A stretch of DNA of 64,000 nucleotides from Adiantum capillus-veneris (lineage: Eukaryota > Streptophyta > Polypodiopsida > Polypodiales > Pteridaceae), in assembly GCA_014529385.2 (NCBI GenBank), contig CM043944.1, positions 63,328,248 to 63,392,247 of the forward strand, in the 5' to 3' direction. The notes below the pieces were generated by a model that was not told where the DNA came from, did not search any database, and was given only the letters and a program-made list of their open reading frames with translations. Shown here piece after piece: positions 47,858 to 59,870 of this stretch (within the stretch, counting starts at the first letter, position 1; every line of letters begins with the position of its first letter). The translations under genes were made by a program, and so were the position numbers.

Positions 47858-50800
47858 GGTCTCAAGGTCTACCACTTATCCAAGCAAAGATCCATTTATA
47901 TATGGAAACCCAATTTTTCTAAATATAATGATATAGAGTGGACAAGTGGTGAATCCTGAGACCAAACCACTCATGATACTAGGGATAATAGGTTGGACAA
48001 GTGGTGGACCTTGAATGTAAACCCCCCATGTACAAAGTATCAGGGGTTTTGGGTATTTCAATTGACTCTAGCATCTTCGAGACATGGTGGAGCTTACTTC
48101 TCTCCATGTTTCAATGGAGTCTATCTTGGATAAATGGTGGAGCATCATTCTCTCCATGTTTCAATGGAGCCTAGCTTGGACAAGTGGTGGACGTTTGTTT
48201 CTCTCTATGTTTGAATAGATTTAGCTTGGACAAGTGGTGGACCTTGGAACAAAATCCCCATATAAAACATATCATGGACATTACAAGTGGTGAGAAAAAA
48301 TACCATTCAATATATAACCTTATAGGTTGGACAAGTGGTGGACCTTAACACCCAATTATTATTAATATAATGACATAGAGTGGACAAGTGGTGAATCTTG
48401 CGACCAAACCTACTAGGAAAAGTAGGTTGGACAAGTGGTGGACCTTGAATGCAAACCCCCCATGTACAAAATATCACTCATGCTACTAGGAATAATTTGG
48501 TATTAAGGTCCATGTTTCAATGGAGCCTAGCTTGGAAAAGTGGTGGACCTTTGTTTCTCTCTATGTTTCAATAGAATTAGCTTGGACAAGTGGTGAACCT
48601 TGGAACAAAACCCCCATGTAAAGCATGTCATGGGCATTACAAGTGGTGAGAAAAAATACCATTCAAGGTATAACCTTATAGGCTGGACAAGTGGTGGACC
48701 TTAGCACCCAATTCCTCTTATTATAATGACATAGAGTGGAAAAGTGGTGAATTGTGAGACCAAACCTACTAGGGATAATAGGGTGGACAAATGGTTGACC
48801 TTGAATGTAAATCACCCATGTACAAAATATCATGGGTTTTGCGTATTTCAATGGAGCCTAGCATCTAGGAGACATGGTGGAACTTACTTATGTCCATGTT
48901 TTAATGGAGCCTATCTAGGAGAAATGGTGGAGGTTCCTTCTCTCCATGTTTCAATGGAGCCTAGCTTGGACAAGTCGTGGACCTTTGTTTCTCTCTATGT
49001 TTAAATATGGTTAGCTTGGACAAGTGGTGGATCTTGGAATGAAACTCCCATGTAAAACATATCATGGGCATTTCAAGTGGCGAGAAAGGATACCATTTAA
49101 TATATAACCTTATAGGTTGGACAAGTGGTGGACCTTAACACAATATAATGACATAGAGTGTACAAGTGGTGAATCTTGAAACCAAACCACTCATGCTACT
49201 AGGGATAATAGGTTAAACAAGTGGTGGGCCTTGAAATAAAACCCCTAGAGTGTTTCAATGGAGCCTAGCGTGGAAACATGGTAAAGCTTGCTTCTCTCCA
49301 TGTTTCAATGCAGCCTATCTTGGATAAATGGTGGAGCATCATTCTCTCCATGTTTCAATGGAGCTTAGCTTGGACAAGTGGTGGACCTTTATTTCTCTCT
49401 ATGTTTGAATAGAGTTATCTTGGAAAAGTGGTGGACCTTGGAACAAAACCCCCATGTAAAACATATCATGGGCATTACAAGTGGTGAGAAAAAATACCAT
49501 TTAATATATAACCTTATAGGTTGGACAAGTGGTGGACCTTAACACCCAATTATTCTTAATATAATGACATAGAGTGGATAAGTGGTGAACTTGGGACCAA
49601 ACCTACTAGGGAAATAGGTTCGACAAGTGGTGGACCTTGAATGTAAACCCCCCATGTACAAAATATCACTCATGCTACTAGAAATAATTTGGTATTAAGG
49701 TCCATGTTTCAATGCAGCCTAGCTTGGAAAAGTGGTGGACCTTTGTTTCTCTCTATGTTTCAATAGATTTAGCTTGGACAAGTGGTGGACCTTGGAACAA
49801 AACCCCCATGTAAATCATGTCATGGGCATTACAAGTGGTGAGAAAAAATACCATTCAAGCTATAACATTATAGGTTGGACAAGTGGTGGACCTTAACACC
49901 TAATTCCTCTTAATATAATGACATAGAGTGGACAAGTGGTGAATCATGAGACCAAACCTACTAGGATAATAGGTTGGACAAGTGGTGAACCTTGAATGTA
50001 AACCCCCCATGTACAAAATATTATGGGTATTGGGTATTTCAATGGAGCCTAGCAACTTGGAGACATGGTGGAGCTTATTTCTCTCCATGTTTCAATGGAG
50101 CCTATCTAGGAGAAACAGTGGAGGTTCCTTCTCTCCATGTTTCAATGAGCCTAGCTTGGACAAGTGGTGGACCTTTCTTTCTCTATATGTTTTAATAGAG
50201 TTAGCTTGGACAAGTGGTGGACCTTGGAATGAAACCCCCATGTAAAACATATCATGGGCATTTCAAGTGGTGAGAAAGGATACCATTTAAAATATAACCT
50301 TATAGGTTGGACAAGTGGTGGACCTTAACACATAGTTCTTCTTAATATAATGACATAGAGTGTACAAGTGGTGAATCTTGAGACCAAACCACTCGTGCTA
50401 CTAGGGATAATAGGTTGGACAAGTGGTGGACCTTGAATGTAAACCCCTCATGTACAAAATTATGGGTTTAGGGTATTTCAATGGAGCCTAGCTTGGAGAC
50501 ATGGTGGAGATTGCTTCTCTCAATGTTTCAATGGAACCTATCTTGGAGAAATGGTGGATCATCCTTCTCTCCATGTTTCAATGGAGCCTACCTTGGACAA
50601 GTGGTGGACCTTTGCTTCTCTCTATGTTTCAATAGAGTTAGCTTGGACAAGTGGTGGGTCTTGGAACAAAACCCCTTTGTAAAACATAGCATGGACATTA
50701 CAAGTGATAAGGAAAAATATCATTCAAGATATAACCTTACAGGTTGGAAAAGTGGTGATGGACCTTGACAAGTGGTGAAGGATACCATTTAAGATATACC

Positions 50801-52480
50801 CTTATAGGTTGGACAAGTGGTGGACCTTAACACCCAGTTATTCTTAATATAATGACATAGAGTGGATAAGTGGTGAATCTTAAGACCAAACCACTCATGC
50901 TACTAGGTATAATACGTTAGAGAAGTGGTAGACCTTGAATGTAAACACCCCATGTACAAAATATCATGGTTTTAGGGTGTTTCAATGGAGCCTAGAATCT
51001 TGGAGACATGGTAGATCTTGATTCTTTCCATGTTTGAATGGCACCTATCTTGGAAAAATGATGGAGGTTACTTCTCTCCATGCTTCAATGGAGCCTAGCT
51101 TTGACAAGTGGTGAACCTTTGCTTCTCTCTATGTTTGAATAGAGTTAGCTTGGACAAGTGGTGGACCTTTGCTTCTCTCTATGTTTGAATAGAGTTAGCT
51201 TGGACAAGTGGTGGACCTTGGAATGAAACCCCCATGTAAAACATATCATGGGCATTTCAAGTGGTGAGAAAGGATACCATTTAAGATATAACCTTATAGG
51301 TTGGACAAGTGGTGGACCTTAATACATAGTTCTTCCTAATATAATGACATAGAGTGTACAAGTGGTGTATCTTGAGACCAAACCACTCGTGCTACTAGGG
51401 ATAATAGGTTAGACAAGTGGTGGGCCTTGAAATAAAACCCCCCATGTACAAAATAAAATGGGTTTAGGGCATTTAAATGGATCCTAGCTTGGAGACATGG
51501 TGGAGCTTTCTTCTCTCCATGTTTCAATGAAGCCTATCTTGGAGAAATGGTGGAGCATCCTTCTCTCCATGTTTCAATATAGCTTAGCTTGGACAAGTGG
51601 TGGATCTTTGGTTCTCTCTATGTTTCAATAGAGTTAGCTTGGACAAGTGGTGGACATTGAAACAAAACTCCCATGTAAAACATATCATGGGTAGTTCAAG
51701 TTGTGAGAAAAAAAACCATTTAAAATATAACCTTATAGGTTGGACAAGTGGTGGACCTTAACACCCAATCCTTTTTAATACAATGACATAGAGTGGACAA
51801 GTGGTGAATCTTGAGACCAAAGCTATCAAGCTACTAGGGATACTAGTTGGACAAGTGGTGGATCTTGAATGTACATCCCTATGTACAAAATATCATGGTT
51901 TAGGGTGTTTCAATGGAGTCTAGCATATTGGAGACATGGTGGAGCTTGCTTCGCTCCATGTTTCAAGTGGTGGACCTTCAATTATTTTCCCATACCTAAT
52001 TTAGACAACCCATACACTTTGCAACTCTAAAGGTTGGACGAGTGGTGGAGCTTTGTTTATTTCCATGTTTTAATGGATCCTAGCTTGGACAAGTGGTGGA
52101 CCTTGGAAAAAAGTCCCCCCTGTACAACATAGCTAAGTTTTTTCATGTTTTAATGGAAGAGAGATTTGACAAATGGTGGAGCTTGCTTATCTCCATGTGG
52201 ATTTTAGAACTAGCTTGGACAAGTGGTGGAGCTTTGCTTTTCTACTCTTCATAATACAATGATGTATAGGTTGGTTACATGGTGAATCTTAAGGCCAAAC
52301 CTCCCATCTTACTAGAGATGATAGGTTGGACAAGTGTTCAACCTTCTATCATTTCTCCATGCCTATAATTAGACAATTAGTAGAACTAGCATCTTTCTAT
52401 GTTGTCTAGAGCTGAGCTTGGACAAGTAGTGGACCTTGCTACTCTCTTCCCTTGGTTTATTAGTTTGAAGACTCATTATA
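47858..52480 (+). repeat. Satellite array L2 (core forward, higher-order unit about 435 bp)
   Basis: The higher-order unit contains about five 20-base cores separated by fixed spacers (ACATATCATGGGCATT, AATATAATGACATAGAGTGG, GGGATAATAGG, CTAGCATCTTGGAGACATGG and CTCTCCATGTTTCAATGGAG). Using the word before ACATATCATGG, units recur at about 48,260, 48,605, 49,040, 49,440, 49,800, 50,230, 50,665, 51,230 and 51,660, so full units are about 430-440 bp and shortened ones about 350-400. The first copy (47,866-47,882) is inverted. The array fills the interval between the two FCP1-like exons. Confidence 0.9.
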
Positions 52481-53203
52481 TATACTTGCTTAGATCTATA
52501 TAATTACTCATTAGTTAGGTTACAAGTAGGTATGTAATTTGTTAGCCTCAAGGGACTTTGAATATTGAATAGTAAGAAAGTCAAGTGCTGGTTTGAAGAT
52601 CTTTTGCTTATCTAAACTAGACTCTAACTCAATAATAAGTCTCTTAAGTTCCACGAATTGTCCTATCTAGGCTCCAAAAGAGTCTTAATTGGTTTGTGCT
52701 AGATTCTAACTTCCTTGATGGGGTAGAATCCTAGAAAAATGAGGCACTATAAGTTTTACCTTAGCTCAAATGGATTTTCACTTAAACTAGACTGCAATTT
52801 GGCACTCTAGTATCTTTGTCTTGATGGAGTTTAACACTAGATACATAGTAGTGATATTTAAGCTTCATGTCTCTTCACTTGATCGAGATATGAGACCATA
52901 CTTTCAAGGTCACCACTTGTCTTACCTAAAGACCAATGTGAGACATGGGAGCAAGAAAGCCATCCGATATTGTTTTAAGGACTATTACATAGACAATCAA
53001 TAACTTAAGTAAAGCAAAAAGACTTGGATCTTTCACAATTAATAACTTAAGTAAAGCCAAAAAGACTTGGATCTTTGACAGTTTTTTTCAAACTAAAAAA
53101 GCACAATCTCATGCTAACAAAACTATAAATCACAATTGAAAGTTTTGAACGAGAAAAAGATCAGCAATCTTATAAGAAGGATACTTTTCATTTCATTTGA
53201 TGA
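52481..53203. other. Transition zone between array orientations
   Basis: Mostly non-array DNA; a single degenerate core at 52,905-52,925 is already in reverse orientation. No gene seen. Confidence 0.5.
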
Positions 53204-53332
53204 TTACAAACTAAAAGAAAGTCTCTCAAGAAATTGATAAACAAAAAATGTAGGTGACTGCTTCATTATTTTGAGCAAAATATCAAAATCTCTATTGATT
53301 GAGCTCCATCTAGTAGTATCCTTTGTAAGATC
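53204..53332 (-). other. Candidate 3' exon of the FCP1-like gene
   Basis: The acceptor TTCCTTCCTGCAG lies just upstream, and a short open frame follows (DLTKDTTRWSSI, FVYQFLERLSFSL, stop). The preceding exon ends at a GTACTA donor one base after its own stop, and the frames do not join. This piece is therefore 3' UTR, an alternative exon, or the relic of an older ending. Confidence 0.4.
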
Positions 53333-53426
53333 CTGCAGGAAGGAATAAAAAGAAAGATTTGTTAGATACCATGCACATGAGTGTTCAAGTATGTGTATCA
53401 AGAATATATGACATGTCACTAGTACC

Positions 53427-54625
53427 TTAGGGTTGCTTTCTATCCAGCCTTAGAAGATTGTTCTCAGCTTTCACCTTATTTATATAAGCCTTTGCTGTGG
53501 TTGCCTTCAAAACTCCTTTTGTGTTACAACCCAATTGCCTAGCTAAAGTGGTCAATTGTGACGCCTTCATGCTTTCAATGGGTGTACGCTCCTTTGCTAA
53601 GATCTCTTGTATTTGGGCTCTTCTCATTTCATTGCGGTGGCTTGTGTCACTTGCATTTTCAATGATAGTTTCATCCCTGTCACCTTTTGCAGGTGGTATT
53701 CTTCTTGTAAAGAACACCTTAGCTGACCAAACATCATTTTTCTGCTTCCAATACTCCATGATTTGTTTGTATTCACTATCATTTGTCACTATAGGTTGTC
53801 CATAACGATTAGAAGCAATTAAATCACGCACATCCCTTCTCTCATCAAGCTGAATCAAGTATGGCAGTAGCTCCTCCAAGAGCATATTGTCAACCATCTT
53901 CTCAGCATCAAATTGTGGTGGAAAAATGCAATTGTTTGCTGGTGAAATACATCCCTTGTAAGGAGAGTCATCAATAAGCACTGTTCTTTGTGGATCACAT
54001 TCAAACCCCATGGCAATTTTGGCTAGAGGCTTGAACATTGCCTCAACGTTTGGATTGTCGGGTCTAAACAATTTTTGAGTTTGAGCGGTGTAGCAAACAT
54101 CTTGCGACCAAATTGCAAAGAAAGGCAATGTATCCTCAGCTAAGTTGTTTAGTGCTGCAAGGATTTGATACACATTATTCCTAGTAGCTGTCGACCAAAT
54201 TGCAACATTAAACCTCTGTAAAATAGTCTTCAAGAATTGGATGCAACCTGGCCTGAGTATAATATATCTTTTTGAATCCATTTGCACTGAGTTGTGGTGT
54301 GAGGATGGTTGAGGGGAACGTTTCAACAATAGACCATTTAAATCCAATATAATTGTAAGCATGGATTTCTCAACATCTACGCTACATGACGTAGTACCAA
54401 TTGGCAATAGCTCGTGAGTGGACTTTTCAGTCTCTTTTGATGTATGTTGCATTTTTGAAGCATCGATTTCTTGGTTCTCATTATTGGAAGCTTGCTCAAG
54501 TTGCACAACACTAGACTCTAGTATAGAAATATCATCCATCTTGGGCACTTTAGAAACCATAGAATCTATGGATTCTATAGTTGTTGACTGAACCATAGGA
54601 GCATTATCCATCCCAGTTTGTGAAT
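53427..54625 (-). CDS. FCP1-like HAD phosphatase-domain terminal exon (about 399 codons)
   Basis: The acceptor TGTGTTTTCTTAG (54,626-54,638) starts the exon with two bases of a split codon (phase 1). After a Ser/Glu-rich linker, the FCP1 homology domain begins at about residue 93 with LTIILDLNGLLLK, where the nucleophile Asp is kept and the second Asp is Asn. It continues with RPGCIQFLKTIL, NVAIWSTATRNNVYQ, FFAIWSQDVCYT and VLIDDSPYKG (Asp pair kept) at about residue 215. A Lys-rich tail holds a possible SAP-like helix-turn (LTTLARQLGCNTKG). FCP1-like enzymes dephosphorylate RNA polymerase II tails or other phosphoproteins; DxN variants exist in plants. It has no stop over its length and ends at TAA 53,427-53,429. 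The ATGs inside are unlikely starts given the strong acceptor. Confidence 0.75.
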
Positions 54626-54869
54626 CTAAGAAAACACACACACAAATGGTATCTCAAAACCACTAGAATTTTATTCACCATATTTATATGTAGAACTCCT
54701 AGTAAGAAATTTATTTAAGGTAAAGTCGTTGTTAGAATCCTTGCAACCATTTTCAGCATTCGTACACCAAACACCACTTGTCTAAAATACAATCTACTAA
54801 CTCAACATTTTCCATCCTACACTTTATTAAAGATGAGTACTTAAAGTGAAAACTAAAAGCCACCCTTGT

Positions 54870-55060
54870 TGAGGAAACATGGATACAAGGTCCACCAAAT
54901 GTCCAACCTAGACTACAAGCAAACAATTAGAGATTTGGCTTAGATTTGGATTCAAAGGCCACCACTTATTCAAGTAAGATAACTCCACTTGTTTAAGACA
55001 GTAATGTTTGAAGCCCCACCACTTGTCCAACCTAGACATTGATTAAATTTTGGTAAGATT
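54870..55060 (-). repeat. Satellite cores, reverse orientation (array R1)
   Basis: A few degenerate copies of GGTCCACCACTTGTCCAA in the plus strand (54,893-55,045) within the interval between the SET and FCP1-like exons. Confidence 0.75.
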
Positions 55061-55266
55061 TATCACAAATCTAGAGTAGAATCAAGATTCTATGGCCAAG
55101 GTAGTCAAATAAGTTAGACAACACACAAAGCATAAGAGCACTTAGATTCTCGTTGAGCATAAACTAAACAATAATCAAATGTTATATTCACTTGAGATTT
55201 CATCCATGAAAAATGAAAATGATGCATGTACTTGAGATTTCCATCCATGTACAATACTTTACAATG

Positions 55267-55823
55267 TCAAGTAAAGTTATAGTCAGCAAACAACTCTTCT
55301 CCTGCTTCAACTTGACAAATAGTCTCAATGCATACATGGCCATATTCTTCTGACTTGATGTGTGAAGAGGTGCATTTATGCCAAGGTGGAAAATTTGGAT
55401 CAAATGTATAGCGTACGTTGGGACAGACATTTGTACTGTGAGAACTATTTATATAGCCCGACACGTTTCCTTCTTCTACACAACCAATAATGTATGATTG
55501 ATCTTCCTCTTCTTCTATGTTTGGATCCTCTAGAAGAGAATATTTATAAGCTCTCGGAAAAATTTTGCATATCTTTTTCCAGTCTTGAAATCTATACTTA
55601 TGCCCTCCATAGTTTAGAATAGTCAAACCACTTTCCAGGGTAGTATGCACAAATAGCCCATAACCAGCTCCTTCAATACATGAAAGTTGCCCTTCAAAAT
55701 CCACACCGTTAATATGGAAAATTACATCTTTGGGAATAGGAAAAGTTGGTGTCCCAAAAGGATCTTCATGCCTATCATAGTGTGAAATACATCTAGTTTT
55801 TATATCACTTAACTCCTTTGTGT
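55267..55823 (-). CDS. SET-domain terminal exon (about 185 codons)
   Basis: The acceptor TTCTCTTTGCAG (55,824-55,835) opens the exon with two bases of a split codon (phase 1). The frame then runs without stops to TGA at 55,267. It shows the SET fold signature: IEGAGYGLFVHTTLESG, ILNYGGHKYRF, YIIGCVEEGNVSGYINSSHS, NVCPNVRY, YGHVCIETI and VEAGEELFADYNF. The INSSH...NVCPN block corresponds to the N-H-x-C-x-P-N cofactor pocket and EELFADY to the E-E-x-x-x-D-Y motif. SET proteins methylate lysines, usually on histones. No pre-SET or post-SET cysteines are visible. The exon has no obvious start codon of its own, so upstream exon(s) are required. Confidence 0.78.
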
Positions 55824-56019
55824 CTGCAAAGAGAAGAAAATATTATGCATAAAATAATGGCAATATCAAAGAAAGATATCATTATTTTATAGTACAATAG
55901 GTCTATTGTATGGAAGAATTAGAGTGCCTCTTACATGGTGCCTCCAAGGTTTCCAAAAAATAAAATCATTGGAAAAAAAAGGCCACTGTGTCTCCAATCT
56001 ATTGCCCATTTGAAGCATA

Positions 56020-58260
56020 GAGAGAACCAAGGTCCACCACTTGTCCAAGCTAGACATGGAGCATTGACACAAGATCCAAGAACCCTATAGTATATGTGGT
56101 AACATGGGATGCATTGATGCAACAAAAGTAGTCTAGCCTCCTCATCCATCTCTTTTTTCTTATAGCCTAGAGGGATTAGTTTCAAGGTCTATCACTAGTC
56201 AAAAACTACACATAGAACATTGATACAAGGTTCCACCACATGTGAAACCTATCATCTCTAGTAGCATGGATGGTTTGATATCAAGGTTCACTGCGTGTCC
56301 TACCTATACTCTATTGTAGCATAGAGATTCCGGTTTGGTGGTACTACACTTGTCCAAACTTGGCTTGTTGTTGATATCTGGAGGTAATCAAGGGTCCTCC
56401 ACTTTTCCAAGTTAGGCATATAAAACAATTGCAAGGTCCACCATGTGTACAACATATGATTGATTATAGCATGCATGGTCCTATTTCATGGGCAACCATC
56501 TTCTCTCCAACATGTGTCCAACCTCGGCTCCATTGAAGCATGGAGAGAAGCAAGGTCCACCACTTATCAAAGCTATTATTTTCTCCCAGTGCTTTCAAAA
56601 CCCATAATACGTTGTACATGGGGGGGGGGGGGATTCTTGTTTCAAGGTCCACCACTTGGCTAAGATTGGATCCATTGAAACATAAAGAGAAGCAAGCTCT
56701 ACCATTTGTCCAAGCTAGGTGCCATTGAAACATGAAAACCCCATAATATGTTGTATACGGGGGGTTTTTTCACGGTCTACCACTTGTCTAAGCTATGGTC
56801 CATTGGAACATGGAGAGAATCAAAGCTCCACCACTTTTCTAAGCTAGGATCCATTGAAACATGGAGAGAAGCAAGCTCCATTGTTTGTCTAAGCTAGGCT
56901 CCATTGGAACATGGAGAAAACAAGCTCCACCACTTGCCTATTATTGCATAGAGATTCTGGTTTGAAGGTCCACCACTTGTCCAACCTTGCCTTCATGTAT
57001 GGAGATAATCAAAGAGTGCAATGCTTCTCTAAGCTAGGGACATAAAAGAGTTTCAAGGTCCACTACATATACGATCTATGATGGGTTGTAGCATGGGAGG
57101 TTTCATTTTAAGGTTGACCACTTCTCCAGCTCCGCTTGTCCAACCTCAGATCCATTGAAGAATGGAGAATAAAGGTGTACCAACTCTCCAAAATAGGCAA
57201 GAAAATCTCTATAAAACCCATGAATTGTTAATATATGCTATGCTGTGGAGTTTTGTTTGAAGGTCCACTCCTTATCCAAGCTACAATCCATTGAAGCATG
57301 GAAATAAGTAAGATATATCTATAGTCCAAGATAGGATCCATTGAAACATAGAGAGAATCAAGGTCCACCACTTGTCCAAGCTATGCATGGGTAATTGATA
57401 TAAGGACCACTACGTTTTCACCTATACTATGCTCTATCATGGATGGTTTCATATACCACCAATTTTCCAACCTATTTAGTAGGTTGTATTATGGGGGTTT
57501 GGTTTCAAGGTACTTCACTTGTCTAAGGTGGGTTCCATTGAACCATGGAGAGAAACAATGTCTACCACTTGTCCGAAATATGCTCCTTTAAAACATAAAA
57601 GCAAGGTCCACCACTTGTCCAAGCTAATGTTTCTCTCCATTGAAGCATGGAGAGAAACAAGGTCTACCACCTGTCCAAAATATGCTCCATTGAAACATAA
57701 AAGCAAGGTCCACCACTTGTCCAAGCTAATATAACAAATGGGTGTTGGTTACAAGGTGTACCACACTTGTCTAAACTAGTCTCCATGCAAGGTCCACCAC
57801 ATGTCCAAGCTATATGATCTTGGTTTGAAGGTCTACCACACCTCTTGAAATTAGGATCCATGTAAGGTCCACCTTTTGTCAAGCTATGCCTTTAGTGAGT
57901 ACTAAAACTAAGTAAATTGCAGTACTTAAATACCTTTCCAAGCTCATTAAGATTTTGGTCTCTAAGGCCACCACCACATGTCTAATCTATGCTCTAATTG
58001 ATTACTTATGCTAGTTCTCAAAGTCCAAACATAAGCTCCCTTCTAGCAAGGTTAGTTTAAATTTAGGCTCCAACACCTGTCTAAGCTAGGTTCAATTTAT
58101 GAAGCATCACCATTTAACCATGCTACGATCTAATGTATCATATCAAGGGGGTATTGATAAAAGGTCCAAAACTTATTGAGTTCAAGCTCTTAAGTAATTA
58201 AGTCTTTGTGAGTATTAAATGTTATAGTTTTAGTCTAAAGATCCACCATTCAAAAACTCA
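56020..58260 (-). repeat. Satellite array R2 (core reverse, degenerate)
   Basis: The plus strand reads GGTCCACCACTTGTCCAA repeatedly, with spacers CTCCATTGAAACATGGAGAG and CATAATATGTTGTACATGGG. It is more degenerate than R3 and without a clear 440-bp ladder, but a local duplication of about 113 bp is seen at 57,540-57,730 (CATGGAGAGAAACAA repeat). It fills the interval between the methyltransferase-like exon and the SET exon. A nine-G to ten-G run lies at about 56,622-56,631. Confidence 0.85.
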
Positions 58261-58405
58261 AGTAATTTATTATTTACATTCAAACCTTGAATGCTTGAGA
58301 TAAAAAATACAAACTCAATCAATACTATATAAAGCAAAATCTAACATTAAGAGTATCAAATCAGTAACAAGAAACACTAACATGCACAAGAAACTCAAAA
58401 CATAC

Positions 58406-59786
58406 GTGTCTCCATTTCCAAAAAGTCCTCCATTGACAGAGGATGTTGTTGTTGTTGTTCTTCTTCTCTTTGTGGAGAGCACTCCTCTGTAACAGGCACA
58501 ATGTCATCTGATTGCGAAGTGGATTGTTGAAGTCCAGCCCATTTTTCTATATCTTCATGAGACTTAGCAAAGTCTAGCAGCATGGTCTCCACGTTTTTTG
58601 CCTCCTCCACACTATCAATTAAGCATATAACTTCTTTTTTCTGTTGTATTCCTTCTTGTGCAACCAAGGAGCCATCACCAAAAACATCAACAAGCTTGCG
58701 GTCTTCAAAACAATATGTACGAATGTAGTGCTTGACCAAAGCTCTTTTTTTGGCCTCCAAATATTGCAAATCTGACATATCGTTATCTGCTACTTGAAGA
58801 AGAGAACAATCAATTGGCATGGGATGTTCCTCTGATCTTCTTCTCAGGTCTTCAAATGCATTGCCTTGTCCCAAGAAGGCAATAACTGTTAGGAATTGAA
58901 TTGCTCCTTTGCAAGGAGCTGATGGAAAGTGATGCAATGCACCACAACAATGGTAGCTCAGATTATCTCCCATGGCGTGAAAGGCACATTGCAATTTTGT
59001 GAAGTTAGTGAAATCCACAAATGCAAGAAAGACAAATCCAGGATCTGTTGACCCTCCAGCAATAGCCAAGATCCCATCCAAAGCATTGTTAAATGTCTCC
59101 TCACTCCACTTCAAATTGCCTCCAACGTTTTTTGTCATATCTAAAACACATAAGCCAATAGGCACTTTATTATTGAAGTGGCGCATCAAGTAGAGATTGC
59201 CTTCCATTTGTAGGCTCACCACATAGATTGACCATGGCAAATCTCTAGGCTCAGTTTTCTCCTTTTGAAGGTGAATTGCCCATTGCATGTATTTTATTGC
59301 TCCATCTGGAAAAGCCATTTTCTTTGTTCCACGCGTCAAACTAGATTTGATCCATTCCTCGCATAGCATTAAAATTGTTTTATAAACAACATCATTGATG
59401 TTATACATTTTGACCACCTCCTCCCAGTCTTTACATGGTGAAGACTCATTCAAATTGTTGAAGCCTTCAAGAAGTGCATCTTGAATCAATTTGTCTTGCT
59501 TCAACTGCTTGATTCGATCATACATGTCAGTTGCATCACCATCCTTTGCACTCTTTGACAGTAAAATCTTCTCATCTCTAATCTCTTCTTGAATAGTCTT
59601 TACCTCTGATTCCTCAAGGCCACAAAGGTATCTAAATACAGTTGTTGGGGGTTTCTTATTCTCCTCTTCTAGCTTTTCAATGATTTCTATCCAGCAATCA
59701 TAAACTAAATCAGAGTACGTGACCATGTGTGCCTGTTTAGCAATCCAACTTGCTGCTGCACTCATTCTTGCCAATCGAAGAAAAGC
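58406..59786 (-). CDS. Degenerate amino-methyltransferase-like exon (about 460 codons)
   Basis: The acceptor TATTTCTTTTTAG (59,787-59,799) starts it in phase 0, in frame with the preceding exon; the donor ACAC|GTATGT at 58,406/58,405 ends it in phase 1. A helical, charged first half (EEENKKPPTT, IQEEIRDEKILL, DRIKQLKQDKL) is followed by a part that resembles circularly permuted (beta-class) DNA N6-adenine/N4-cytosine methyltransferases. LCVLDMTKNVGG at about residue 217 lies where motif IV (D-P-P-Y/W) is expected, then a WSEETFNNALDGIL helix, FVFLAFVDFTNF, and KLVDVFGDGSLVAQ at about residue 367. This last has the motif I pattern D-x-F-G-x-G-S, followed by VICLIDSVEEA. Motif IV is not D-P-P-x, so catalytic activity is doubtful. 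A Gln-rich tail precedes the donor. The family call is inference from motif order only. Confidence 0.6.
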
Positions 59787-59870
59787 CTAAAAAGAAATAG
59801 AGAAATAATTAAACTATTGAGCAAGATTTGTTAATTAAACACTATCAAAAAGACAAAGAAAATAACTTAC
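59787..59870 (-). other. Intron (84 bp) joining the ParB-like and methyltransferase-like exons
   Basis: Donor GAT|GTAAGT, pyrimidine-rich 3' end TATTTCTTTTTAG|GCT. Both sides are in phase 0, and the frames on each side have no stops for 300 or more codons. Confidence 0.82.

Noticed and set aside
44395-52480. CRISPR-like array of regularly spaced repeats
   Set aside because: Spacers are themselves repeated higher-order satellite subunits, the repeats are degenerate, and the DNA is eukaryotic.
53204-53426. Coding continuation of the FCP1-like gene into the 53.2-53.3 kb exon
   Set aside because: The stop TAA precedes the donor and the downstream frame does not match, so only a UTR or alternative exon is claimed.
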